A stretch of 64,000 bases of DNA from Pseudomonas alcaligenes (GTDB lineage: Bacteria > Pseudomonadota > Gammaproteobacteria > Pseudomonadales > Pseudomonadaceae). The stretch spans positions 67,001-131,000 of the forward strand of contig NZ_CP154874.1 of NCBI RefSeq assembly GCF_041729615.1, read 5' to 3'. Below the pieces are notes generated by a model. It did no database searches, was not told the DNA's origin, and saw only the letters and a list, made by a program, of their open reading frames with translations. The translations under genes and the position numbers were made by a program. Positions 7,818 through 17,887 of the stretch are shown here, piece by piece (position 1 is the first letter of the stretch; each line of letters begins with the position of its first letter).

Positions 7818-8108
7818 TTACTGGGCGTCGATCGCGTCCTTGGCCTCGTCGCCGGCTTCCTGGATGGCGTCCGCCGCGTCGTCGGCGGCTTCCTCGACCT
7901 TCTCGCCGACAGTGGGCTCCTTGCCCAGCGCTTCGTTGGTCTTCTGCTCGATGGCCTCGCCGGTGTCCTTGGCGGCTTCGCCGAGGGACTCCATGGCCTC
8001 GGAGACATTCTCCTTGGCCGATTCCACCTTGTCTTCCGAGGACTGCTCGCAAGCGGTCAGACCCAGCATGGCGGCCAGCAGCAGGGCATAGGTAAAGGGT
8101 TTGCTCAT
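7818..8108 (-). CDS. Small Ala/Glu-rich lipoprotein
   Basis: The 96-residue product begins with a lipoprotein signal peptide, MSKPFTYALLLAAMLGLTAC, with Cys20 as the predicted lipidated residue followed by Glu-Gln. The mature part (about 76 residues) is nearly all Ala, Glu, Asp, Lys and Ser with recurrent units such as ESAKENVSEAMESLGEAAKD and EEAADDAADAIQEAGDEAKD, resembling amphipathic helical stress-type or LEA-like repeats. Residues +2/+3 are not Asp, so outer-membrane sorting is likely. No homologue with known function is recognised. Confidence 0.82.
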   Translation of the reverse strand: MSKPFTYALLLAAMLGLTACEQSSEDKVESAKENVSEAMESLGEAAKDTGEAIEQKTNEALGKEPTVGEKVEEAADDAADAIQEAGDEAKDAIDAQ

Positions 8109-8286
8109 GTCGTCTCTCCTTTGGTGACGGGACTATCCTCAATCCGGCAATTGGAGGGCGACGGACCGGCCAAAGTTCCGCCGCATCCGGCCAAGCGTGC
8201 GTCGCATCACATCCCGTGCGCTGTGTCGCGCGGCGGCCGAGGGGGTATCATGCGCGCCTTTTGCAACATCGCCGGGAACTGCAGTC

Positions 8287-8760
8287 ATGAGCGATAACCC
8301 TGTTCTAGAGCGCGCCGAGCGCTTTCTGTCGGCCCTGCGCCATTGCCAGGTGCTGGGTCTTAGCGTGCATGAGGCCAAGCCCGCAGGCCTGACCCTGCGC
8401 CTACCGTACAGCACCCAGATCATCGGCAATCCGGAAACCGGGGTGATCCACGGCGGCGCCATCACCACCCTGATGGACACCACCTGCGGCATCTCCACCG
8501 TCTGCGTGCTGCCGGAGTTCGAGATCTGCCCGACCCTCGACCTGCGCATCGACTACATGCGCCCGGCCCAGCCGCACAAGGACGTCTTCGGCTTCGCCGA
8601 ATGCTACCGGGTCACCGAGAACATCATCTTCACCCGCGGCTATGCCTATCAGGACAACCCGGACGAGCCGATCGCCCATGTGGTCGGTGCCTTCATGCGC
8701 ATGGGCAAGGGCGCCCAGGGCGACAAGGAGCTCAAACGCAATATCCAGGGAGGTGCCTGA
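8287..8760 (+). CDS. PaaI-type hotdog-fold thioesterase (first of a pair)
   Basis: The 157-residue protein is a single hotdog domain. The core IIGNPETGVIHGGAITTLMDTTCG carries the HGG motif and the acidic residue on the central helix (Asp of LMDTT) expected of the PaaI/YbgC-like acyl-CoA thioesterase group, followed by TLDLRIDYMRPA. It probably hydrolyses a short- or medium-chain acyl-CoA or aryl-CoA in the cytoplasm; the substrate cannot be read from sequence. The ATG at 8287 is used. Its TGA overlaps the ATG of the next hotdog gene, so the two are translationally coupled. Confidence 0.88.
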   Translation: MSDNPVLERAERFLSALRHCQVLGLSVHEAKPAGLTLRLPYSTQIIGNPETGVIHGGAITTLMDTTCGISTVCVLPEFEICPTLDLRIDYMRPAQPHKDVFGFAECYRVTENIIFTRGYAYQDNPDEPIAHVVGAFMRMGKGAQGDKELKRNIQGGA

Positions 8761-9206
8761 TGGCCGCGCTCAACCTCAATACCCTGGTGCGCCAGGCCCA
8801 TGAGAAGAACGACTACGACGCGCTGATCAGCCTGATCCCCTACGCCAAGCTGATCGGCATCGAGTGCCTGCGCCTGGGCGACGACATGGTGTTCCGCCTG
8901 CCGGCGAGCAAGGACAACATCGGCAACCCGATCCTGCCGGCGCTGCACGGCGGGGTCATCGCCGGCTTCATGGAACATGCGGCCATGCTGCACCTGCTGA
9001 TGTTCATGGGCATCCCGCATTTGCCGAAAATCATCGACTTCTCGATAGATTACCTGCGCGCCGGTCATTATCGTGACACCTACGCCCAGTGCCAGGTGTG
9101 GCGCCAGGGCCGGCGGGTGGCCAACGTCGCCATCACGGCCTGGCAGACCAGCCAGAGCGAGCCTATCGCCACAGCACGCGCCCACTTCAAGGTCGACGAA
9201 CCCTGA
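8760..9206 (+). CDS. PaaI-type hotdog-fold thioesterase (second of a pair)
   Basis: The 148-residue protein is a diverged paralogue of its upstream neighbour: GNPILPALHGGVIAGFMEHAA aligns with GNPETGVIHGGAITTLMDTT, with Glu instead of Asp at the catalytic helix position, and IIDFSIDYLRAG aligns with TLDLRIDYMRPA. The 1-nt start/stop overlap suggests that the pair works together, possibly as a hetero-oligomer; this is inference. Confidence 0.85.
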   Translation: MAALNLNTLVRQAHEKNDYDALISLIPYAKLIGIECLRLGDDMVFRLPASKDNIGNPILPALHGGVIAGFMEHAAMLHLLMFMGIPHLPKIIDFSIDYLRAGHYRDTYAQCQVWRQGRRVANVAITAWQTSQSEPIATARAHFKVDEP

Positions 9207-9250
9207 GTGAGTGGCGGGGCGCTGCATAAGAACAGAACAAGGAATCCTCA

Positions 9251-10504
9251 ATGGATGCGTTGCTGATCCTCGGCGGCCTGCTGCTGATCCTCGTCGGCCT
9301 GGTCTGGCTGGTGATGCGGGCCTTCTCCACCAGCCTGCTGTGGGGCTGGGGCAGCCTGATACCGCCGCTCACCCTGGTCTACGTGCTGCGCCACTGGCGC
9401 ATGGCGCGCCAGGCCGTGGTGCTCATGGCCCTGGGCTGCATCCCGCTGGTGGTCGGCATGGTGCTGATGGCCAACCGGGATGCCGCGCGCCTGGAGGCCA
9501 TCCTCAGCCTGCGTTGGCTCAAGGAGGCGCCCAAGGCCCCGGCCGAGCTGGATATCCGCCTGCATGGCGAGCTCAACGGCCAACCGTTCAAGCCGCAGTA
9601 TGCCGAGCTGATCGACGGCGTGCTGAGCCTGCGCGAAGGCGAGGATTTCTTCGCCCGCCGCGAGGTGACCATCCGCCTGCCGCAGGCGCAGAAGGCCCCG
9701 GTGCAGCTGGATGTGCTGCCGGAAGACGAGGGCGCGCTGCCGGAGGTGGAGATCAGCTGGCTGCTGCCCGAGCAGGACCTGCCGGAGGCACGTCGCCTGA
9801 GCCAGGGCTATACCTTGCACCTGGACCTTCAGGCCCTGCCGCCGAACAAGCTGCAGGGCGACTTCCACCTGGTCCTGCCGCCGTCCTTCAAGACCAGCCT
9901 GAGTGGGCGCCTGGAGCTGTTCGCCGACCGCCTGCGCTACCGGGACGGTCGCCTCGATACCCGCTTCGATTCCCGCGAGACCCTGGCCAAGGTCATCGAG
10001 GACCACCTGCAGCGGCGCTTCGCCACCCGCCTGGTGCAGCTGGCCGAGCTGCCGGACGTGACCTTCCCGGCGAGTGAGTTGCCGCTGCAGGTGCAGGCCA
10101 GGATCAACGGCGCCGAGCAGAGCCTGGCGCTGGTGCTGGAGAAAGGCCCGCGTGGCTGGCAGGTGCGCGATGATCGCTATCCCGAGCTGGCGGCCCAGGA
10201 GGCGCGCGCCGAAACGTTGGTCCAGGCCGAGGAGCCGGAACAAGCCCCGCAGGCCAGCGCCCGGCCCCCCCTGGATCGCCGCCTGCGTTTCTCCCTGGCA
10301 CGCCTGCAGCGCAACCCGGAACAGTACCGGCAACTGCTGATGCGTGTGAGCAAGGCCAGCGGCGGCACCCTGGAGGGGCGCTTCGTCGGTCTCGACGGCG
10401 ATGGCAGCATCCGCCTCAGCCAGCAGCTGGGCAGCGGCGCCGGCCAGGCCAGCTTCAGCTTCAAGCCGGAAGAGATCGCGCGTATCGAGCTGTTGCAGCC
10501 CTGA
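9251..10504 (+). CDS. Inner-membrane protein of unknown function with periplasmic or cytoplasmic C-terminal domain
   Basis: The 417-residue protein starts with three hydrophobic helices (about 4-22, 28-45 and 55-75), then a long soluble region with an Ala/Glu/Pro-rich linker near residue 320-345 (AEEPEQAPQASARPP). No catalytic motif is visible. I do not recognise the family; similar pseudomonad genes are found beside htpG. The ATG at 9251 is preceded by AAGGAATCC. The heat-shock promoter of htpG lies immediately downstream of its stop. Confidence 0.75.
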   Translation: MDALLILGGLLLILVGLVWLVMRAFSTSLLWGWGSLIPPLTLVYVLRHWRMARQAVVLMALGCIPLVVGMVLMANRDAARLEAILSLRWLKEAPKAPAELDIRLHGELNGQPFKPQYAELIDGVLSLREGEDFFARREVTIRLPQAQKAPVQLDVLPEDEGALPEVEISWLLPEQDLPEARRLSQGYTLHLDLQALPPNKLQGDFHLVLPPSFKTSLSGRLELFADRLRYRDGRLDTRFDSRETLAKVIEDHLQRRFATRLVQLAELPDVTFPASELPLQVQARINGAEQSLALVLEKGPRGWQVRDDRYPELAAQEARAETLVQAEEPEQAPQASARPPLDRRLRFSLARLQRNPEQYRQLLMRVSKASGGTLEGRFVGLDGDGSIRLSQQLGSGAGQASFSFKPEEIARIELLQP

Positions 10505-10516
10505 TTCGGGCAAGGT

Positions 10517-10544
10517 CTTGAAATCCTTCCCGAAGTCCCCATCT
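10517..10544 (+). promoter_or_regulatory. Sigma-32 (RpoH) heat-shock promoter of htpG
   Basis: CTTGAAA (10517-10523), a 13-bp spacer and CCCCATCT (10537-10544) match the RpoH consensus CTTGAAA-N11-15-CCCCATnT at every fixed position. It lies 55 bp upstream of the htpG start codon. Confidence 0.85.
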
Positions 10545-10599
10545 GTAGGACATCCGCCGCGTTCGCGGCCTTCTGTCCTGCATGTGGAGTTCGATGACC

Positions 10600-12504
10600 A
10601 TGAGTGTGGAAACTCAAAAAGAGACCCTGGGCTTCCAGACCGAGGTGAAGCAGCTGCTGCACCTGATGATCCATTCCTTGTACTCGAACAAGGAAATCTT
10701 CCTCCGTGAGCTGATCTCCAACGCCTCGGACGCCGCCGACAAGCTGCGCTTCGAGGCCCTGGCCAAGCCCGAGCTGCTCGAAGGTGGCGATCCGCTCAAG
10801 ATCCGCCTGTCCTTCGACAAGGACGCCAAGACCGTCACCCTCGAGGACAACGGCATCGGCATGAGCCGCGAGGAAGTCATTGCCCACCTGGGCACCATCG
10901 CCAAGTCCGGCACCGCTGACTTCCTGAAGAACCTCTCCGGCGACCAGAAGAAGGATTCGCACCTGATCGGCCAGTTTGGCGTGGGCTTCTACTCGGCCTT
11001 CATCGTCGCCGACCAGGTCGAGGTGTTCACCCGTCGCGCCGGCGCTGCCGCCAGCGAGGGTGTGCACTGGTCGAGCCGCGGCGAGGGCGAGTTCGAAGTC
11101 GCCACGATCGACAAGGCCGAGCGTGGTACCCGCATCGTCCTGCACCTGAAGAGCGGCGAGGAAGAGTTCGCCGACGGCTGGCGCCTGCGCAACATCGTCA
11201 AGAAGTACTCCGACCACATCGCCCTGCCCATCGAGCTGCCGAAGGAACACTACGGCGAAGACAAGGACAAGCCGGCCGAGCCGGAGTGGGAAACCGTCAA
11301 CCGCGCCAGCGCGCTGTGGACCCGCCCGCGCACCGAGGTCAAGGACGAGGAATACCAGGAGTTCTACAAGCACGTCGCCCACGACTTCGAGAACCCGCTG
11401 TCCTGGAGCCACAACAAGGTTGAGGGCAAGCTGGAATACACCTCGCTGCTCTACGTGCCGGCCCGCGCACCGTTCGACCTGTACCACCGCGAGGCGCCCA
11501 AGGGCCTGAAGCTCTATGTGCAGCGCGTGTTCATCATGGATCAGGCCGACCAGTTCCTGCCGCTGTACCTGCGCTTCATCAAGGGCGTGGTCGACTCCAA
11601 CGACCTGTCGCTCAACGTCTCCCGCGAGATCCTGCAATCCGGCCCGGTGATCGACTCGATGAAGTCGGCGCTGACCAAGCGCGTGCTGGACATGCTGGAG
11701 AAGCTGGCCAAGGACAAGCCCGAGGACTACAAGGCCTTCTGGAAGGCCTTCGGCCAGGTGCTCAAGGAAGGCCCGGCGGAAGACTTCGCCAACAAGGAGA
11801 AGATCGCCGGACTGCTGCGCTTCGCCTCCACCGCCGACGAGAGCGGCGAGCAGAGCGTGGCCCTGGCCGACTACATCGGCCGCATGAAGGAAGGCCAGGA
11901 CAAGGTCTACTACCTCACCGGCGAGACCCATGCGCAGATCAAGAACAGCCCGCACCTGGAAGTCTTCCGCAAGAAGGGCATCGAGGTGCTGCTGCTGACC
12001 GACCGCATCGACGAGTGGCTGATGAGCTACCTGACCGAGTTCGACGGCAAGCACTTCGTCGACGTCGCCCGTGGCGACCTGGACCTGGGCAAGCTCGACT
12101 CGGAAGAGGACAAGAAGGCCCAGGAAGAGGTGGCCAAGGCGAAGGAAGGGCTGCTGGAGCGCCTCAAGGGTGCGCTGGGCGAACAGGTCAAGGAAGTGCG
12201 GGTGTCGCATCGTCTGACCGACTCGCCGGCGATCCTCGCCATCGGCGAGCAGGACCTCGGCCTGCAGATGCGCCAGATCCTCGAGGCCAGCGGGCAGAAG
12301 GTGCCGGAGTCCAAGCCGATCTTCGAGATCAACCCGGGCCACCCGCTGATCGAGAAGCTGGATGCCGAGGCCGACGAGGACCGTTTCGCCGACCTCTCGC
12401 ACATCCTCTTCGACCAGGCCGCCCTGGCAGCCGGCGACAGCCTGAAGGACCCGGCCAGCTACGTGCGACGCCTGAACAAGCTGCTGGTCGAGCTGTCCGC
12501 CTGA
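10600..12504 (+). CDS. htpG: HtpG, bacterial Hsp90 chaperone
   Basis: HtpG is an ATP-dependent cytoplasmic chaperone. The 634-residue protein has the GHKL ATPase domain at 1-230 ([41 protein letters not shown]), the middle client-binding domain at about 235-500 and the C-terminal dimerisation domain (after 510). Length matches the Pseudomonas family. The [13 protein letters not shown] start at 10600 is the conserved one. In-frame ATGs at 10582 and 10594 also exist, and GGAG at 10586-10589 is actually better spaced for the ATG at 10594, so the exact N-terminus may include Met-Thr. It is driven by a near-perfect RpoH promoter and ends at a hairpin. Confidence 0.97.
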   Translation: MSVETQKETLGFQTEVKQLLHLMIHSLYSNKEIFLRELISNASDAADKLRFEALAKPELLEGGDPLKIRLSFDKDAKTVTLEDNGIGMSREEVIAHLGTIAKSGTADFLKNLSGDQKKDSHLIGQFGVGFYSAFIVADQVEVFTRRAGAAASEGVHWSSRGEGEFEVATIDKAERGTRIVLHLKSGEEEFADGWRLRNIVKKYSDHIALPIELPKEHYGEDKDKPAEPEWETVNRASALWTRPRTEVKDEEYQEFYKHVAHDFENPLSWSHNKVEGKLEYTSLLYVPARAPFDLYHREAPKGLKLYVQRVFIMDQADQFLPLYLRFIKGVVDSNDLSLNVSREILQSGPVIDSMKSALTKRVLDMLEKLAKDKPEDYKAFWKAFGQVLKEGPAEDFANKEKIAGLLRFASTADESGEQSVALADYIGRMKEGQDKVYYLTGETHAQIKNSPHLEVFRKKGIEVLLLTDRIDEWLMSYLTEFDGKHFVDVARGDLDLGKLDSEEDKKAQEEVAKAKEGLLERLKGALGEQVKEVRVSHRLTDSPAILAIGEQDLGLQMRQILEASGQKVPESKPIFEINPGHPLIEKLDAEADEDRFADLSHILFDQAALAAGDSLKDPASYVRRLNKLLVELSA

Positions 12505-12518
12505 CCGGCAGTGCCGTG

Positions 12519-12543
12519 AAAAGCCCGCTTCGGCGGGCTTTTT
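12519..12543 (+). terminator. Rho-independent terminator of htpG
   Basis: AAAAGCCCGC and GCGGGCTTTTT pair around a TTCG tetraloop, 15 nt after the stop codon. Confidence 0.9.
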
Positions 12544-12676
12544 CATGCCCGCGAAAAATAGCGCTGGAGCTTGCTCGATGATGGCTATCTAATGGCTCTC
12601 TCCAGGTGCCAGTGCCTGGCGCCGGCCCGTGCGGGCCTGCTTAACTTGCCATCGTCTATCCGTGCCCGCTGCCCCT

Positions 12677-15600
12677 ATGTCGTACCTGACCAGCCTGTTC
12701 CTGCTCGACGCCGACCCCAGCCTGCTGCTGTTCGGCAGCTACGACCCCTGGCTGGTGCTGCTCTCGGTGCTGATCGCCGCCTTCACCTCGGCCATGGCCC
12801 TGCAGGTGGCGGGCATGGCCCGGATCAGCCAGAGCCCGGCAGTGCGCCAGGTGGCCATCATCACCGGCTCGCTGGCCCTGGGCGGCGGCGTCTGGGCCAT
12901 GCACTTCATCGGCATGCTGGCCTTCCAGCTGTGCGTGCGGGTGGAGTACGCACCGGGGCTGACCCTGCTGTCCATGCTGCCCAGCCTGGGCGCCTCCTGG
13001 GTCGCCCTGCAGCTGCTGGCGCGGCGCCAGGTCACGGCCGCGCAGCTGGTCGGCAGCGGCGTACTGGTGGGCGCCGGCATCGGTGCCATGCACTACAGCG
13101 GCATGGCGGCCATGCAGATGGCGCCGCTGTTGCGCTACGACCCCTGGTGGTTCGCCCTGTCGATCGGGGTGGCGGTGGTGCTGGCGATCCTCGCCCTGTG
13201 GGTACGCTTCGGCCTGCGCGGTCGCGGCCTGGGCATCTGGGCGGTGGTCCTCGGTGGCCTGGTGATGGGCCTGGCGATCAGCGGCATGCACTACACCGGC
13301 ATGGCCGCGGCGCGCTTCGTCGGTGTGGCCGAAGGCGCCGGCGCCAGCGAGCACAGCCTGTACCTAGCCCTGGCGGTGGCGCTGATCACCGTTTCGCTGG
13401 CCATCTTCGTCGCCGCCGCCAACGGCCTGTTGCGCTATCGCCAGCTGGTCGGCCAGCTGCGCGACAACGAAATGCGCCTGCGCGCCACTCTGAACACGGC
13501 GGTGGACGGCATCATCACCATCGATGAGCGCGGCCTTATCCGCGACATCAACCCCTCGGTCGAGCAGCTGTTCGGCTGGCGCGCCGATGAGCTGGTCGGG
13601 CGCAACATCAGCATGCTGATGCCCGAGCCGCACCATTCCGCCCATGACGGTTACCTGGAGCACTACCGGCGCACCGGCGAGGCCCGCATCATCGGCGTCG
13701 GCCGCGAGGTGGAGGGGCGGCGCAAGGACGGCAGCCTGCTGCCGATGCGCCTGGCCATCGGCAAGGCCAGCCTGCCGGGGCAGACCCTGTACGTCGGCTT
13801 CATCAGCGACATCAGCGAGCGCAAGGCGATGGAGCGCGCCCTGCGCGAGCGCGAACAGCAGTACCGCTCGCTGATCGGCAATCTCCCGGGGGTGGCCTTC
13901 CGCTGCCTGCTGGACCGGGACTGGAGCATGCTGTTCATCAGCGATGCGGTGGAGCGCCTGAGCGGCTGGCCGGCGCGGGAGTTCATCGAGCGGCGCTGCA
14001 GCTTCAACGCGCTGATCCATCCGGACGACCGCGAGCGGGTCAGCCAGCTGGTGCACGCGGCGATCGCCGCCGGGCGCAGCTACGAGGTCGAGTACCGCCT
14101 GCTGCGCCGCGACGGCCGCGAGGTCTGGGTGTGGGAGGGCGGTGGTGCGGTGGCCGACGAGGAGGGGGCGCCACACTGGATCGACGGGGTGATGCTGGAC
14201 ATCACCGAGAGCAAGCTGCGCAACGCCGAGTTCGAGGGCACGGTGGCCGCCATCGGGCGCGGCCTGGCGATGGCCGAGTTCGACCTGCAGGGGCACGTGC
14301 TCAACGCCAACCAGAATTACCTCGAGCTGATGGGCTACAGCCTGGAGGAGATCCGCGGCCAGCACCACCGCATCTTCTGCGAGCAGGCCTTCGTCGACAG
14401 TGGCGCCTACGACGAGTTCTGGGCGCGCCTGGCGCGCGGCGAACTGGACAGCGGCGAGTACCTGCGGCTGGCCAAGGGCGGGCGCGAGGTGTGGATCCAG
14501 GCCTCCTACAACCCGATCTTCGATGCCGACGGCAAGCCGTTCAAGGTGGTCAAGTTCGCCACCGACCTCAGCCAGCGCCGCGAGATGGAGGAGGCCCTGC
14601 GCGACGCCAAGGAGCGCGCCGAGCAGGCGGCCGAGGCCAAGACCACCTTCCTCGCCAACATGAGCCACGAGATCCGCACGCCGATGAACGCCATCATCGG
14701 TTTCACCGAGCTGCTGCTCGGCACCCGCCTCGACGACCTGCAGCGCCGCCACCTGGGCACCGTGCGCCAGGCCGCGCGCTCGCTGCTCGGCCTGCTCAAC
14801 GATATCCTCGACACCGCCAAGCTGGAGCGTGGCGCGGTGGAGCTGGAGAGCCTCGACTTCTCCCTGCCCGAGCTGTGCCGCCAGGTCTGCGACGCCCTGC
14901 GCCTGAGCGCCGAGGCCAAGGGGCTGAGCCTCAGCCTGGACTACCAGGCCGGCCTCGGCGAGCACTTCCGCGGCGACCCGCTGCGCATCCAGCAGGTGCT
15001 GACCAACCTGGTGGGCAACGCGGTGAAGTTCACCGAAAGCGGCTGGGTGCGCCTGGAGGTCAGCGGCGCGCCGGGCAAGGTCCTGCTCGCCGTGCGCGAC
15101 AGCGGCATCGGCATCGCCGCGGACCGCCTGCAGCACATCTTCGACCCCTTCGCCCAGGCCGATGCCTCGATGAGCCGGCGCTTCGGCGGTACCGGCCTGG
15201 GTACCACCATCGCCCGCCAGCTGACCGAGCTGATGGGCGGGCGCATCACCGTGGAGAGCCGCCTGGGCGAAGGCAGCCTGTTCCGTGTCGAGCTGCCGCT
15301 GCCGGCCGGTCAGGCCAGCGCGGCCGCGCCACGGGCCGCCAGCCTCGGCCTGCCGCCGCTGCGCATCCTGGCCGCCGACGATGTGCCGCAGAACCTCGAA
15401 CTGCTCAGCCTGAGCCTCGGCCAGCTCGGCCACCGGGTGGTGACCGCGGGCGATGGCGAGGAGGCGCTGGCGGCCTTCCGCACCGGTGGCTTCGACCTGC
15501 TGCTGATGGACGTGCAGATGCCGCGCCTGGACGGCCTGGAGGCGACCCGGCGGATTCGCCAGGAAGAGGCACGGCAGGGTCTGGCGCCGACGCCGATCAT

Positions 15601-16354
15601 TGCCCTGACCGCCAGCGTGTTGGAGCAGGACCGTCTCGCCGCGCGCGAGGCCGGCATGGACGGTTTCGCCTCCAAGCCGCTGGAGATGGACCAGCTGCTG
15701 GCCGAGATGGCCCGCGTCATCGGCCTGGCGCCGGTGCCGTCGGTGCCGCCGTCGGCCGCCGCCGAGGCCGCGCCGGACATCGCCATTGACTGGCCGCGCG
15801 GCCTGCAGCTGTGGGGCAGCCAGGCGGCCATGGTCGCCGCCATCCGCCGCTTCCTCGACGAGCATCGCGCCAGCTGCGTGGACATCGAGCGCCTGCTGCA
15901 GGATGCCGAGCCGCAGGCCGCCATCGAGCTGGTGCACCGCCTGCGCGGCGCCGCCGCCAACCTCGCGCTGCTGCGCGTCAGCCGCCTGGCCGGGCAGCTG
16001 GAACATGCGCTCAAGGGCAAGGTGGCCGCCTCGGCCGGCGGGCTGCTGCTGGCCCTGCAGGCCGCCCTCGGCGAGTTGCCGGGCGAGTTGCCGCAGGAGC
16101 AGGCGCTGCCTGTGGACGAAGCGGCACCGTTACCGGCACTGGCCGAGCTGGCGCCGCTGATCGAGCAGGCACGCGCCGCCCTGGGCCACGGCGAACTGGC
16201 CGAGCAGGCCCTGCAACGGCTGATCGCCGCGCTGCCGACCGCCCAGGCCAGGGGCCTGGAGCAGGCGATCGACGATTTCGACTTCGAGCGCGCCGACGCG
16301 CTGCTGGCCGAGCTGCTCGGCTGGCTGGAACTGCAGTCCGGAGAGGCCCCATGA
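12677..16354 (+). CDS. MHYT-PAS hybrid histidine kinase with receiver and Hpt domains
   Basis: The 1225-residue unorthodox sensor has, in order: a seven-helix MHYT domain (1-255) with three signature repeats ([24 protein letters not shown]), the motif proposed to bind metal and sense O2, CO or NO; three PAS domains with PAC motifs (about 270-640); HisKA with phospho-His664 ([10 protein letters not shown]); HATPase (about 770-885, with [15 protein letters not shown] and GGTGLG motifs); a receiver with Asp945 ([13 protein letters not shown]); and an Hpt with His1087 ([12 protein letters not shown]). The chosen ATG at 12677 starts the protein directly before the membrane domain. An in-frame start at 12629 is less likely. 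Its stop overlaps the start of the HD-GYP regulator, its probable output partner. Confidence 0.93.
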   Translation: MSYLTSLFLLDADPSLLLFGSYDPWLVLLSVLIAAFTSAMALQVAGMARISQSPAVRQVAIITGSLALGGGVWAMHFIGMLAFQLCVRVEYAPGLTLLSMLPSLGASWVALQLLARRQVTAAQLVGSGVLVGAGIGAMHYSGMAAMQMAPLLRYDPWWFALSIGVAVVLAILALWVRFGLRGRGLGIWAVVLGGLVMGLAISGMHYTGMAAARFVGVAEGAGASEHSLYLALAVALITVSLAIFVAAANGLLRYRQLVGQLRDNEMRLRATLNTAVDGIITIDERGLIRDINPSVEQLFGWRADELVGRNISMLMPEPHHSAHDGYLEHYRRTGEARIIGVGREVEGRRKDGSLLPMRLAIGKASLPGQTLYVGFISDISERKAMERALREREQQYRSLIGNLPGVAFRCLLDRDWSMLFISDAVERLSGWPAREFIERRCSFNALIHPDDRERVSQLVHAAIAAGRSYEVEYRLLRRDGREVWVWEGGGAVADEEGAPHWIDGVMLDITESKLRNAEFEGTVAAIGRGLAMAEFDLQGHVLNANQNYLELMGYSLEEIRGQHHRIFCEQAFVDSGAYDEFWARLARGELDSGEYLRLAKGGREVWIQASYNPIFDADGKPFKVVKFATDLSQRREMEEALRDAKERAEQAAEAKTTFLANMSHEIRTPMNAIIGFTELLLGTRLDDLQRRHLGTVRQAARSLLGLLNDILDTAKLERGAVELESLDFSLPELCRQVCDALRLSAEAKGLSLSLDYQAGLGEHFRGDPLRIQQVLTNLVGNAVKFTESGWVRLEVSGAPGKVLLAVRDSGIGIAADRLQHIFDPFAQADASMSRRFGGTGLGTTIARQLTELMGGRITVESRLGEGSLFRVELPLPAGQASAAAPRAASLGLPPLRILAADDVPQNLELLSLSLGQLGHRVVTAGDGEEALAAFRTGGFDLLLMDVQMPRLDGLEATRRIRQEEARQGLAPTPIIALTASVLEQDRLAAREAGMDGFASKPLEMDQLLAEMARVIGLAPVPSVPPSAAAEAAPDIAIDWPRGLQLWGSQAAMVAAIRRFLDEHRASCVDIERLLQDAEPQAAIELVHRLRGAAANLALLRVSRLAGQLEHALKGKVAASAGGLLLALQAALGELPGELPQEQALPVDEAAPLPALAELAPLIEQARAALGHGELAEQALQRLIAALPTAQARGLEQAIDDFDFERADALLAELLGWLELQSGEAP

Positions 16355-17349
16355 TCCGACCCGCCGATACCCGTCCCAAGCTGCTGCTGGTGGACGACGA
16401 GCCGACCAACCTGCAGGTTCTGCGGCAGATCCTGCAGGACGACTACCGCCTGCTGTTCGCCAAGGACGGTGGCAAGGCCCTGGAACTGGCCGCGCGCGAG
16501 GCGCCGGCGCTGGTCCTGCTGGACGTGATGATGCCGGGCATGACCGGCCACGAGGTCTGCGCCCGGCTCAAGGCGCAGCCGGCCACGGCTGCCATCCCGG
16601 TGATCTTCGTCACCGCCCTGGCCGATGTCGAGGACGAGGCGCGGGGCTTCGAGGTCGGCGCGGTGGACTACATCACCAAGCCGGTCAGCCCGGCCATCGT
16701 GCGCGCGCGGGTGCGTACCCACCTGTCGCTGGTGCGGGTCGACGAGCTGCGCCAGACCCGTCTGCAGATCGTCCAGCGCCTGGGCCTGGCGGCCGAGTAC
16801 AAGGACAACGAGACCGGCCTGCACGTCATCCGCATGAGTCACTACACCCACCTGCTGGCCAGGGCCGCCGGCCTCGGCGAGGTGGAGGCGGACGACCTGC
16901 TGAATGCCGCGCCGATGCACGACGTCGGCAAGATCGGCATCCCCGACGCCATCCTGCAGAAGAACGGCAAGCTCGACGAGGCCGAGTGGCAGGTGATGCG
17001 CCAGCACGCGCAGATCGGCGCCGAGATCATCGGCGAGCACGAGTCCGGACTGCTACGCATGGCCCGCAGCATCGCCCTGACCCACCACGAGAAGTGGGAT
17101 GGCAGCGGCTACCCCAACGGCCTGGCCGGCGAGGCCATTCCCCTGGAGGGGCGCATCGTCGCCATCGCCGATGTGTTCGATGCGCTGACCAGCGTGCGCC
17201 CCTACAAGCCGGCCTGGCCGGTAGAAGAGGCACTGGAGTTCCTCCGTCGCGAGAGTGGCCGGCACTTCGATCCGCAACTGGTCGAGCTGTTCCTCGGCAT
17301 CCTGCCGGCGATCCTGGAAGTGAAGGAGCGCTGGGCGGAGACGGAGTAG
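16351..17349 (+). CDS. Response regulator with HD-GYP cyclic-di-GMP phosphodiesterase domain
   Basis: The 332-residue protein has a receiver (1-125, Asp58 in [10 protein letters not shown]) joined by a helix to an HD-GYP domain (about 140-330). The catalytic motifs are intact: HDVGK (His190-Asp191), [11 protein letters not shown] (His245-His246, GYP at 253-255) and [14 protein letters not shown] enzymes hydrolyse cyclic-di-GMP to pGpG or GMP. The ATG overlaps the stop codon of the MHYT hybrid kinase (ATGA), so the two are translationally coupled and probably form one relay: kinase Hpt to receiver, which then gates phosphodiesterase activity. Confidence 0.95.
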   Translation: MIRPADTRPKLLLVDDEPTNLQVLRQILQDDYRLLFAKDGGKALELAAREAPALVLLDVMMPGMTGHEVCARLKAQPATAAIPVIFVTALADVEDEARGFEVGAVDYITKPVSPAIVRARVRTHLSLVRVDELRQTRLQIVQRLGLAAEYKDNETGLHVIRMSHYTHLLARAAGLGEVEADDLLNAAPMHDVGKIGIPDAILQKNGKLDEAEWQVMRQHAQIGAEIIGEHESGLLRMARSIALTHHEKWDGSGYPNGLAGEAIPLEGRIVAIADVFDALTSVRPYKPAWPVEEALEFLRRESGRHFDPQLVELFLGILPAILEVKERWAETE

Positions 17350-17384
17350 GGCACAATGGCCGCCTCGTTCCTCTGGAGACCCTC

Positions 17385-17870
17385 ATGAGCCTGCCCAGCT
17401 GGGAGCTGCTGTCCTACATAGTCACGGTGGTGGCGCTGCCGTTCGCCATCGGCGTGTTTCTCTTCGAGCAGCGCAAGGAGCGCGAGAACGAGGAGGAGGC
17501 CATCTGGCAGCAGATCTCCGACGCCTACATCGACTTCCTCGAAGTGGTACTGGCCAACCCGGACCTGCGCCTGCGCAGCCAGAACGCCACGCCCGATCTC
17601 AGCGACGAGCAGCGTGAGCGCATGTGGGTGATCTTCGACATGCTGATCTCGCTGTTCGAACGCGCCTACCTGCTCGCCTACCAGAACGACATGGACGCCA
17701 AGCAGCGCAGGCGCTGGCATTCCTGGGAGGACTACATGCGCGAGTGGAGTCGCCGCGAGGACTTCCGCGAGCGCCTGCCGCACCTGCTGCGTGGCGAGGA
17801 CCCGGACTTCGCCGCCTATATCCGGCGCCTGGCCGACGAGGAGGCGGCGCTGGCCCAGGCCGATCGCTAG
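17385..17870 (+). CDS. Small membrane-anchored protein of unknown function
   Basis: The 161-residue product has one N-terminal membrane helix (about 9-27, ISYIVTVVALPFAIGVFLF-like) followed by a charged, helical, aromatic-rich cytoplasmic region (FDMLISLFERAYLLAYQNDMDAKQRRRWHSWEDYMREW). No enzymatic motif is seen. It follows the HD-GYP regulator by 35 nt with its own ribosome site (CTGGAG) and could be co-transcribed. I do not recognise the family. Confidence 0.78.
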   Translation: MSLPSWELLSYIVTVVALPFAIGVFLFEQRKERENEEEAIWQQISDAYIDFLEVVLANPDLRLRSQNATPDLSDEQRERMWVIFDMLISLFERAYLLAYQNDMDAKQRRRWHSWEDYMREWSRREDFRERLPHLLRGEDPDFAAYIRRLADEEAALAQADR

Positions 17871-17887
17871 CCCAGCCCGAGCTGCAC

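Noticed and set aside
13364..16006. 880-codon open frame opposite the MHYT hybrid kinase
   Set aside because: Codon-bias shadow of the kinase; composition is Ala/Arg/His/Gln/Leu-rich with no recognisable domain.
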